NCBI GenBank assembly: GCA_013813755.1
Contig: JACCRD010000174.1
Location: 1-5,682 of the forward strand
DNA length: 5,682 bases
Reading direction: 5' to 3'
Source of the DNA: Acidobacteriota bacterium
GTDB lineage: Bacteria; Acidobacteriota; Blastocatellia; Pyrinomonadales; Pyrinomonadaceae
Numbering within the stretch: position 1 is the first letter of the stretch; each line of letters opens with the position of its first letter. Below the pieces are notes generated by a model. That model saw only the letters and a program-made list of their open reading frames with translations. It was not told the DNA's origin and did not search any database. The translations under genes and the position numbers were made by a program. Positions 1 to 5,506 of this stretch are shown piece after piece.

Positions 1-1585
1 GTGGTTCGTCGAGCGGTAAATCGACAATCATCGGTCGATGGTCTGATATGCGGTCTTCGACGATTTCGTTGACTTCGGCAAACGTGCGTCCGAAGTGCGG
101 GGCGAAGCGGTATGAGCCTTTTTTATCGTCGGTTTTTTTCAAATCGGCGGGTTTCACGAAAATCCAGTCGAGCTTGTATTTGCCGACGAATTTTATCGGG
201 CGTTTTACCTGATAAGTGTTGACGAAGCCTTTGCCTCCGCGCTCGTTCGAGTTAGCGAGTAGTTTGTTTTTGTTTCCGTAGGAACGCTCTTCGTCGCCTC
301 GAAAATCGAACGCGCCGCCATCCGAGAAGCGGAAATCTTTGAGCGTCGAGAAAAACTTTCTTTCCGAATTCGGCATCAGAAACGGAATGTGGCGCACGGT
401 TGGGTCTGATTGCTTGCGCCAAAACGTCAGTCCGTCTAGCACGGTATCTTCAATCAAGCCGAAGCCGAGCGCGTAGCCGATGCCTTTTCTAATCCAGTAT
501 TGCGGGTTGCCGTAACGCTTGGTGAGTTCGCGGCGAACGGAAGTCGGCGTAAAATCCGAGCTTGAAGTATTCATATCGCCCGCGATGACAACCGGATGCC
601 GAATATCTTTAACCGTATCGAGCAATTCCTTAAGCTGTTTGACGCGATTCATCGATTCGGTGCGGTTTTCAAGGTGCGTGGCGGCGATTGTTACGCGCCC
701 GTTCGGAAACCGCGCGTCGCTGATTTCGGCAAGCAGAGTAGCGCGCCCGCCGCGCCGGACTTCGCGCAGAGTTTTTTCGAGAAAGATTTTACCGGCAATT
801 TTTCGCTTGCCCTTTTCCAACATACTCGCTCCCGTTTTCTCTCTTTGATACCAATCGTATGGCTGATTTTTAAATGGAACGAGCCGCACGTTTTCGAGCG
901 GAAAGCGGCTTAAGATAGCAACTCCGTGCAAACCTTTGTAACGCAATGGGTCAACTTTAATAACTTCGGAAATTTCTTTTTCTTCCGCGTTCGCGCCGTC
1001 TAATTCCTGACTGAGATGAACAGGGCTGAGTTCGACGAACTGCACGCCGAAAGCGTAATTCATTTTCAACCGGGCGGCTAAATCGGCGGCGATATTTCGA
1101 TATTCCGTGCGCTTCATTCCAAAATCGACTTCGTTTAAAATAATTACATCCGCCGCACGCAGCATTGCCGCCTGTTCCAATGCTCTCTGCCGCTTGTCGC
1201 TGCCAGACGGAAATTCGTCTTCGTTTAACATCGCAGCAAATTTTTCTTCACTGCCGAACACCGCTTCGATTGCGTTGTATTCCAGCCCGCGCTCGATGTT
1301 CCATTGCCCGACGCGCAGAAAGTCGCCGAGCCGGTTTGAATGCGAAAAGCGCAGAGGCATTGCGCTCGCGTGCGAATTGTCCACAAACGGGATCGTCAGC
1401 AATCGATTGAGTTTGGCTTCAACCGACTGCGGAAGAGTTTCCTGCTCGTAAAGCGTTGTTAATTCAGCATAAGTAAAAAAAGAAGGCGCGGAAAGTTCCC
1501 GCGCGCGCACTGAGCCATAAAGCAAACTCGTGAAAAGCAAAAACAAAAAGAGCTTTTTCGAATGATTCTGATAAATCTTCTTCAT
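1..1585 (-). CDS. Exported endonuclease/exonuclease/phosphatase (EEP) family protein, 3' end outside the window
   Basis: The frame stays open for 528 codons from ATG 1585 to the left edge, so the C-terminus is missing. Residues 1-28 form a Sec signal peptide: basic KK and SKK, hydrophobic LFLFLLFTSLLYG, and a likely cut after V-R-A. All EEP hallmarks are visible: WNIERG (N96), NEVD (E152), ATHLEN (H304), GDMNT (D337, N339), LDWIF (D473) and SDHRP (D515, H516). These are the metal-binding and catalytic positions of the DNase I/exonuclease III/sphingomyelinase fold, so it is probably an active metal-dependent phosphodiesterase or phosphatase acting outside the cytoplasm. The substrate (nucleic acid, lipid or phosphoester) cannot be read from sequence. 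It is large for the family (usually 250-300 residues), with a 90-residue leader region and extra segments near 185-215, 240-280 and 395-465. No good Shine-Dalgarno sits next to ATG 1585; GGGAG lies about 21 bases upstream. The signal peptide supports this start. Small plus-strand ORFs across 519-1451 are antisense shadows. Confidence 0.9.
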   Translation of the reverse strand, partial: MKKIYQNHSKKLFLFLLFTSLLYGSVRARELSAPSFFTYAELTTLYEQETLPQSVEAKLNRLLTIPFVDNSHASAMPLRFSHSNRLGDFLRVGQWNIERGLEYNAIEAVFGSEEKFAAMLNEDEFPSGSDKRQRALEQAAMLRAADVIILNEVDFGMKRTEYRNIAADLAARLKMNYAFGVQFVELSPVHLSQELDGANAEEKEISEVIKVDPLRYKGLHGVAILSRFPLENVRLVPFKNQPYDWYQREKTGASMLEKGKRKIAGKIFLEKTLREVRRGGRATLLAEISDARFPNGRVTIAATHLENRTESMNRVKQLKELLDTVKDIRHPVVIAGDMNTSSSDFTPTSVRRELTKRYGNPQYWIRKGIGYALGFGLIEDTVLDGLTFWRKQSDPTVRHIPFLMPNSERKFFSTLKDFRFSDGGAFDFRGDEERSYGNKNKLLANSNERGGKGFVNTYQVKRPIKFVGKYKLDWIFVKPADLKKTDDKKGSYRFAPHFGRTFAEVNEIVEDRISDHRPMIVDLPLDEP

Positions 1586-1647
1586 TATAAATACGACGTA
1601 AATTTTCTCCCGTCTGTTTGAGAGTTTCAATACTCCAAAAAATTAGA

Positions 1648-1676
1648 ACGATAACAGGCGACGAAGCGACAATCAA
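1648..1676 (-). promoter_or_regulatory. Candidate promoter for the EEP gene
   Basis: Read on the minus strand, TTGATT (1676-1671) is followed after 17 bases by TATCGT (1653-1648). Each box matches four of six sigma-70 consensus positions with ideal spacing. Transcription would start near 1641, leaving a leader of about 55 bases before ATG 1585. The match is modest and other pairings are possible. Confidence 0.25.
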
Positions 1677-1726
1677 GAGCGACTAAACAGAACAAGCGTC
1701 ACTCTTTCATCCTTTACCAACCAAAA

Positions 1727-1756
1727 GTCAATTTTGACAAGTTGTGTTTCTGTCAA
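1727..1756. repeat. Cluster of three TTGAC half-sites (possible operator)
   Basis: GTCAA (1727-1731) faces TTGAC (1734-1738) across two bases, and TTGACA (1734-1739) faces TGTCAA (1751-1756) across 11 bases. The outer two are also direct copies of AAATTGAC on the minus strand, 25 bases apart. Such alternating half-sites between divergent genes would suit a dimeric regulator, but the elements are short and partly resemble -35 boxes, so chance is possible. Confidence 0.35.
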
Positions 1757-1794
1757 TTTCGGCAAAAATAACTCGGCGCGGGATGCGTTTGAAT

Positions 1795-1810
1795 TGATAA
1801 TAATGATAAT
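1795..1810. repeat. TGATAAT direct repeat
   Basis: TGATAAT occurs at 1795-1801 and again at 1804-1810, nine bases apart, inside a run of A and T. GATAAT is the repeated hexamer of the Fur box, but the third, inverted unit (CATTATC) is absent and the hexamers are not adjacent, so a Fur site is not supported. It may simply be AT-rich upstream sequence. Confidence 0.3.
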
Positions 1811-1842
1811 TTAACTGGTTCTTACCTTTCTCATTTATCTGT

Positions 1843-1875
1843 TAAAATATGAGATGTATTATCCCTATCTATAAT
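1843..1875 (+). promoter_or_regulatory. Candidate -10 elements for the TPR/TonB_C gene
   Basis: TAAAAT (1843-1848) and a perfect TATAAT (1870-1875) are both possible -10 boxes. The first would give a leader of roughly 40 bases. The second would place the transcription start near 1882, only about 11 bases before ATG 1893 and inside the purine-rich ribosome binding region. Neither has a recognisable TTGACA-like -35 box at 16-18 bases, so the choice is open. Confidence 0.3.
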
Positions 1876-1892
1876 TGTCGAGAGAAATTATT

Positions 1893-2903
1893 ATGATAAA
1901 TATCTTCAAATTTTTTTTACTTTTTACATTGCTTGTTTCTGCAGAAAGTGTATTTGCCCAACAGACTGAGCGCGAGAAGGGAATTGAAGTTTATCAGAAA
2001 GGCGATTATCAGGGCGCGATTCAAATTCTGAAAAAAGCGGTGAAAACCGATTCGTCAGATGCGGAAAGCTGGTATTTTTTGGGACTTTCTTACTTTAATA
2101 AAGACGATGCGAAAGATTCTCTAAAAGCTTTCAAAAAAGCTGTCGAACTTAACGGGCAGGATTCGAGGGCGCGGGTCGGTCTGGCATACGTCTATTTGAT
2201 AAAAAATAATCTTCTGGAAGCGCAGAAGGAAGCGCAGGAAGCAATTAAATTAAACGGCAAAAATGCGGAAGCGCATTACGTTCTCGGCGTCATAAATTTT
2301 AGAAATAATTCTTTTAACTACGCTTATGAAAGAGCGAGAAAGGCGCTGGAAATGAATCCAAATCTGGCGGCGGCATATTTGCTGAAAACCGAATCTTTAG
2401 TAAGCAGCTTTTCCCAACAAACAGGAACGGTCATTAAATCGCAGAATGCTAGAAAGGAATTACTAAAAGAGGCAGCTTGGAACCTGGAGAAATATATCAG
2501 TTTAGCGCCGAGCAATAAGGAAACGGAATTTCAACGCGAATATTTACAATCATTAGAATTTTTTGCCCAATACTACGACGCGCCTGAAAATAATTTACCA
2601 AACAGTTTAGACGTGAATGAGCAGATAAACGTTAGTAAGACGCCCGTCAAAATCCTTTCCAAACCACCAGCAAGTTACACCGAAAGAGCGCGAGGAGCAG
2701 GAATTACAGGAACCATCCGTTTATTAGTCGGCTTTGCGGTGAACGGCAATGTAAGACATATTTTAGTTCTTAAGCCTCTAAGTCACGGGTTAAACGAAGA
2801 AGCCGTGAGAGCCGCGCGTGGAATTAAATTTGAACCGGCGACACAAGACGGAAAACCAATTTCGGTTGTAAAAATAATTGAATATAGTTTTTCGATTTAT
2901 TAA
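1893..2903 (+). CDS. Exported tetratricopeptide-repeat protein with C-terminal TonB_C domain
   Basis: The product is 336 residues. Residues 1-22 are a signal peptide (INIFKFFLLFTLLVSAESV) with a likely cut after V-F-A before QQ, so the mature protein should be periplasmic. Four TPR units follow at about 24-57, 58-91, 92-125 and 126-159, with the usual pattern seen in AESWYFLGLSYF, AFKKAVELN, AEAHYVLG and ARKALEMNPN. A less regular helical linker (160-245) leads to a TonB C-terminal-type domain (about 250-336): KPPASYTERARGAGITGTI, a V.G.V strand, GLNEEAVRAARGIKFEPA and DGKP. There is no TonB-like N-terminal anchor or proline-rich spacer, so this is unlikely to be a true energy transducer. TPR-TonB_C proteins are common in Acidobacteriota; their role is unknown, probably envelope protein binding. 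The frame extends upstream to TTG 1875, but ATG 1893 fits better: it begins the signal peptide and follows a purine run GAGAGAAA. The gene stands alone on its strand. Confidence 0.9.
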   Translation: MINIFKFFLLFTLLVSAESVFAQQTEREKGIEVYQKGDYQGAIQILKKAVKTDSSDAESWYFLGLSYFNKDDAKDSLKAFKKAVELNGQDSRARVGLAYVYLIKNNLLEAQKEAQEAIKLNGKNAEAHYVLGVINFRNNSFNYAYERARKALEMNPNLAAAYLLKTESLVSSFSQQTGTVIKSQNARKELLKEAAWNLEKYISLAPSNKETEFQREYLQSLEFFAQYYDAPENNLPNSLDVNEQINVSKTPVKILSKPPASYTERARGAGITGTIRLLVGFAVNGNVRHILVLKPLSHGLNEEAVRAARGIKFEPATQDGKPISVVKIIEYSFSIY

Positions 2904-2994
2904 ATTTTTATTGAAAGCCGTCTGGGAGTAAGCCTGAGAATAACCTACGCTTAGAATTTTTCCTGCGAATCTGACTTTTTCACAGACTGATATT

Positions 2995-3248
2995 TCACGC
3001 TTTTGTCCCAAGCGCGAAGATTTTTATTAGAACAAGTCCGGCGATGAATCCGCCAATGTGCGCCGCATAAGCGACTCCGCCTCCTCCGACAGGCGAGAGA
3101 TAACCTTGAATTATTTGAAACGCAATACCAAATTCCGAGCGCGACATACGCCGGAACTTCCGTGAGAAAACTAAACACAATGGCGCGAACTCGGCATTTT
3201 TGCCGACGTTATTTTTCGGTCGGAATTGTCATCACCAATCGGGAACAT
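2995..3248 (-). pseudogene. Rhomboid family intramembrane serine protease, internally deleted and frameshifted remnant
   Basis: Three minus-strand frames carry pieces of one rhomboid. From ATG 3248 the reading MFPIGDDNSDRK matches the usual N-terminus of bacterial rhomboids, but this frame ends at TAG 3173-3171 after 25 codons. A second frame, around 3190-3125, reads RVRAIVFSFLTEVPAYVALGIWY, the segment before the last catalytic helix. A third frame, to TGA 2995, reads FQIIQGYLSPVGGGG, then AYAAHIGGFIAGLVLIKIF, with the catalytic histidine motif AHIGGF. Removing one base near 3125 would join the last two frames as LGIWYAFQIIQG. The central membrane segments and the catalytic serine motif (GxSG) are absent. 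Functional rhomboids of this type have roughly 200-250 residues, so about 130-150 codons appear lost. An AGAGG ribosome binding site (3264-3260) 11 bases before the ATG survives, as does tight spacing behind the Uma2 stop. A sequencing error could explain the one-base shift but not the missing core. Confidence 0.8.
3191..3206. repeat. Perfect hairpin inside the rhomboid remnant
   Basis: TCGGCA (3191-3196) and TGCCGA (3201-3206) are perfect complements around a four-base loop. The hairpin lies where rhomboid N-terminal coding gives way to C-terminal coding, that is, at or beside the deletion junction. On the plus strand a short T run follows after a few bases (3212-3216), and CCGAC/GTCGG (3203-3207/3219-3223) can form an alternative stem. 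It could be a weak terminator or a sequence involved in the deletion. Confidence 0.45.
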
Positions 3249-3269
3249 TTATTTTGTTACCTCTTTTGT

Positions 3270-3842
3270 CTAACCTAAAATATTGTTCACGTTCAAAAAC
3301 AGATTCGGTAAAGTTTCTGATTTAATCGTTTCGCCGTGCTTAAAAATTTTGACTAACTGATAAAGCCCGACGGACGGGTTTGTGTGAATTTCAACAATTT
3401 CATTTGTCAGATTTACAATCCAAACTTCGGGAATTTCGGCTTCGGCGTAAAGCGGAAGTTTTGTGTCCCGGTCATACTTTAAGGTTGAATCAGAAACTTC
3501 GATAATTAAAATAACTTCCTGCGGTCGCGGATGTCTCCTCCCGTCAAATTTTCGTAAGTCAGCCAATGTTATATCCGGTTGAGGCTCGTTGTATTCGGTC
3601 AGACGAACCAGATTTTGAACTCGAACTAAAACGTCGTCGGAAACATTTTTGATAAAAAATCTGGTTAAATTATCAACAACAAAAGCGTGTTTATCTCCGA
3701 CAGTCATTTTTTTTATTAATTCTCCTTCAATGATTTCGGCTTTTTCATAATTTTCGAGCATTCCGAGTTCAATCATTTTGTAGTAATCGTCAACTGTAAA
3801 ACGTAATTGAACCGGTTGCGGCGTTGTTGATTGTGGTGTCAT
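3270..3842 (-). CDS. Uma2 family (DUF820) restriction-endonuclease-like protein
   Basis: The product is 190 residues, the usual size for Uma2 proteins, which have a PD-(D/E)XK nuclease fold. Family landmarks appear in order: a helical start FTVDDYYKMIELG (15-27), EIIEGEL (36-42), PQPDITL with the PDI aspartate D90, LIIEVSDSTLKYDRDTK with E115 and K128, and LYAEAEIPEVWIVN (131-144). The acidic and lysine residues expected of the metal site are present, so it is probably catalytically competent, but the biological role of this family is not established. The frame is open to GTG 3851, but that codon lies inside the Shine-Dalgarno; ATG 3842 has AGGAGGT seven bases upstream and is the clear start. 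It begins 29 bases after the symporter stop and ends 21 bases before the rhomboid remnant's ATG, so it is probably cotranscribed. By eye its codons are more AT-rich than those of the symporter, which may indicate acquisition. Confidence 0.9.
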   Translation of the reverse strand: MTPQSTTPQPVQLRFTVDDYYKMIELGMLENYEKAEIIEGELIKKMTVGDKHAFVVDNLTRFFIKNVSDDVLVRVQNLVRLTEYNEPQPDITLADLRKFDGRRHPRPQEVILIIEVSDSTLKYDRDTKLPLYAEAEIPEVWIVNLTNEIVEIHTNPSVGLYQLVKIFKHGETIKSETLPNLFLNVNNILG

Positions 3843-3849
3843 AAATCTC

Positions 3850-3856
3850 ACCTCCT
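3850..3856 (-). promoter_or_regulatory. Strong ribosome binding site for the Uma2 gene
   Basis: AGGAGGT read on the minus strand is a full Shine-Dalgarno placed seven bases before ATG 3842. It is much stronger than the site of any other gene in the window and decides the start codon, because the upstream in-frame GTG at 3851 falls within it. Confidence 0.8.
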
Positions 3857-3871
3857 GAAAATAATTCTAAG

Positions 3872-5275
3872 CTATTTATTCGGATTCGTCTGTAAAAGTT
3901 CAAAGCCTTCGGAACGCGCAACGAACGGCGCCGCCGTCAAATCGCCGACGACGTTAAGCGTCGTGCGGCACATATCCAGAATTCGATCAACGCCTAAAAT
4001 TATCGCAATCAAAGCGGGATTGACACCGATCATCGCCAAGATTCCGATGATAAACGGAATCGAGCCGCTCGGCACGCCAGCTGTTCCGACACCGCCCAAA
4101 ATTGCCATATAAACAACCATCAGCTGTGTTCCCAGACTTAGATCAACACCCGCAAGCTGCGCCAGAAACAAAACCGTTACGCCTTCATAAAGCGCCGTGC
4201 CGTTTTGGTTGGCGGTTGCCCCAACGGTTAACACAAAGCTGTTGATGTGTGCTGGAACGCCAAGGTTTTCTTCGGAAACTCGCAGGGCAGTTGGCAAAGT
4301 CGCGTTTGAAGAAGAAGTTGAAAACGCCGTTAAAATTACCGTGCGGACGCGCTGGAAAAAATCGAGTGGATTGATTTTCGACAAAAGCCATACCGAAAGC
4401 GAATAAACGCCGAACATCTGTATCCCGAGACCAAGCAGAACAGTGGCGACAAACCATCCGAGAGCGCCGAGCAGATCGATGCCGAACCGCGCCATATTCG
4501 TAAAAATCAGACACGCAACGGCATACGGCGCGAACTTCATAATAATGTCGATAATTTTTGAAGTGATTTCAAACAAAGCGCCCATTCCGCGCACAAACGG
4601 CGACGAAATTGGTTCGGGTAGAAGCGTAATCGCAATGCCGATAATCAGCGCGAAAAACATCAAATGCAGCATATTCGGGTTTTCGCCGGAGATTGAGCTG
4701 AAAACGTTTTTCGGCACAATCGTTTTGACCACCGACATTAAAGGCGAATCTGCGCCAGCTGCGGCTGCGTCTTTTTGCTGCGCTTCGAGGCGCTTTGACG
4801 CGTCTCCGCCGAATTGTTGTTGCATCTTTTCAGAAATTTCCGGCGCGATCCGTTCGCCGGGGCGCATCGTGTTTGCCAAACCTAAACCGATGACCACCGA
4901 AATTGCCGAAATGATTAAACAATAGGCGAAGGATTTCAAACCGATGCGCCCGAGTTTGCGGATGTCGCCGATGCCTGCCACGCCGACGACGAGCGACGAG
5001 AAAACAAGCGGAACGACAATCATCAACAGAAGATTTAAGAAGAGTTGACCAATCGGTTCGGTAATATTTTTGATAAACCAGACAAGACCCGGATTTTCAC
5101 CGCCGACCGACATATTTGCCGCGATTCCGCCAATTACGCCGACGAGCAGACCGATTAAAATCTTTGTATGCAGCGCCATACCTTTTGGTTTGTCGCGCGT
5201 ATCATCGTCTAAATCGGTTCGCAGTTCCTGTTCAAAATTATCATCGGCAAATTTTTTATTGTTTTCTACACTCAT
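3872..5275 (-). CDS. Dicarboxylate/amino acid:cation symporter (DAACS, SLC1/GltP-GltPh family)
   Basis: The product is 467 residues, typical of the family: an inner-membrane elevator transporter importing acidic amino acids or C4-dicarboxylates with Na+ or H+. A charged cytoplasmic leader (1-32) precedes the first membrane helix, TKILIGLLVGVIGGIAANM. The transport core is complete: the HP1 serine motif TAFSTSSSNATLPTAL (316-331), GATANQNGTALYEG in TM7 (352-365), HP2 GGVGTAGVPSGS (394-405), and TM8 VDRILDMCRTTLNVVGD (429-445). D434, R437, N441 and D445 align by spacing with GltPh D394, R397, N401 and D405, so acidic substrate binding looks intact. The TM7 motif is NQNGT (356-360) instead of NMDGT, replacing the aspartate of a sodium site. 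A polar Ala/Gln/Lys-rich insert (about 144-175) lies between TM3 and TM4. Start ATG 5275 has AAGGTG ten bases upstream. Exact substrate and coupling ion are undetermined; glutamate/aspartate is the likeliest substrate. Confidence 0.95.
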   Translation of the reverse strand: MSVENNKKFADDNFEQELRTDLDDDTRDKPKGMALHTKILIGLLVGVIGGIAANMSVGGENPGLVWFIKNITEPIGQLFLNLLLMIVVPLVFSSLVVGVAGIGDIRKLGRIGLKSFAYCLIISAISVVIGLGLANTMRPGERIAPEISEKMQQQFGGDASKRLEAQQKDAAAAGADSPLMSVVKTIVPKNVFSSISGENPNMLHLMFFALIIGIAITLLPEPISSPFVRGMGALFEITSKIIDIIMKFAPYAVACLIFTNMARFGIDLLGALGWFVATVLLGLGIQMFGVYSLSVWLLSKINPLDFFQRVRTVILTAFSTSSSNATLPTALRVSEENLGVPAHINSFVLTVGATANQNGTALYEGVTVLFLAQLAGVDLSLGTQLMVVYMAILGGVGTAGVPSGSIPFIIGILAMIGVNPALIAIILGVDRILDMCRTTLNVVGDLTAAPFVARSEGFELLQTNPNK

Positions 5276-5307
5276 TTTTCAGCAGCACCTTTTTATTTTG
5301 GATTAGG

Positions 5308-5336
5308 ATAAAAACAGTTAAAACTTTTATTCGCAA
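5308..5336 (-). promoter_or_regulatory. Candidate promoter for the symporter transcription unit
   Basis: On the minus strand TTGCGA (5336-5331) and TTTTAT (5313-5308) are separated by 17 bases, each matching four of six sigma-70 positions. Transcription would begin about 25 bases before ATG 5275. This is a weak match in an AT-rich stretch. Confidence 0.25.
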
Positions 5337-5407
5337 AGTATCCGGACAAATGTAAATTCATGAAACCTGGGCGAGTCGTCCGTTTTGGTGAATTCTATTA
5401 AACTCCA

Positions 5408-5427
5408 ATTTTGTCTTTTCACAAAAT
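5408..5427. repeat. Inverted repeat in the symporter/prenyl synthase intergenic region
   Basis: ATTTTGT (5408-5414) and ACAAAAT (5421-5427) are perfect seven-base complements around CTTTTC. The element lies about midway in the 231-base region between divergent genes. It could be an operator. As an AT-rich hairpin without a following T run it is a poor terminator, and no gene end points at it. Confidence 0.4.
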
Positions 5428-5438
5428 CTATTTTAAAT
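5411..5438 (+). promoter_or_regulatory. Candidate promoter for the prenyl synthase gene
   Basis: TTGTCT (5411-5416) and TTAAAT (5433-5438) are 16 bases apart, each with four of six consensus matches, giving a leader of about 60 bases. The -35 box falls within the inverted repeat at 5408-5427, which would suit repression if both are real. A perfect TATAAT also occurs at 5503-5508 but overlaps the start codon. Confidence 0.2.
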
Positions 5439-5506
5439 GTTTGCCGGATTTAAGTTGTTTGTGAGTCGGTTGCGCGTTTGGAAGTGTACGCGATATTCTT
5501 TTTATA

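Larger units (their letters stand above)
1586..1892. promoter_or_regulatory. Divergent intergenic region between the EEP gene and the TPR gene
   Basis: These 307 bases separate two genes transcribed away from each other, so promoters for both must lie here. The region is AT-rich and holds TTGAC half-sites (1727-1756), a TGATAAT direct repeat (1795-1810) and the candidate promoter boxes listed separately. I see no small gene or RNA gene. A 70-codon minus-strand ORF (1464-1676) crosses it, but that ORF is in a different frame from the EEP gene, overlaps its 5' end and has no recognisable features. Confidence 0.6.

Noticed and set aside
519..1451. Several plus-strand ORFs of 81-114 codons (519-848, 596-913, 1107-1451, 1165-1410)
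   Set aside because: They are antisense to the EEP coding frame, overlap each other, lack ribosome binding sites and encode Ser/Arg-rich low-information peptides.
1464..1676. Minus-strand 70-codon ORF with a hydrophobic start
   Set aside because: It overlaps the 5' end of the EEP gene in another frame. The EEP signal peptide and domain account for this sequence.
1795..1813. Fur box
   Set aside because: Two GATAAT-like hexamers are present, but they are not adjacent and the inverted third unit is missing. Neither flanking gene is clearly iron-related.
1875..1892. Upstream TTG start for the TPR gene
   Set aside because: It would put six polar residues before the signal peptide and overlap the purine-rich ribosome binding region of ATG 1893.
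2929..2961. Rho-independent terminator between the TPR gene and the rhomboid remnant
   Set aside because: TAAGC/GCTTA gives only a five-base stem around a 15-base loop before a five-T run, which is too weak to call.
2995..3180. Intact 61-residue membrane protein
   Set aside because: The peptide is only the C-terminal part of a rhomboid read in one frame; its first 17 or so residues are out-of-frame translation of the same gene.
4443..4925. Plus-strand 160-codon ORF
   Set aside because: It lies wholly antisense to the symporter membrane domain; such long mirror ORFs arise from the codon pattern of membrane proteins. No recognisable family.
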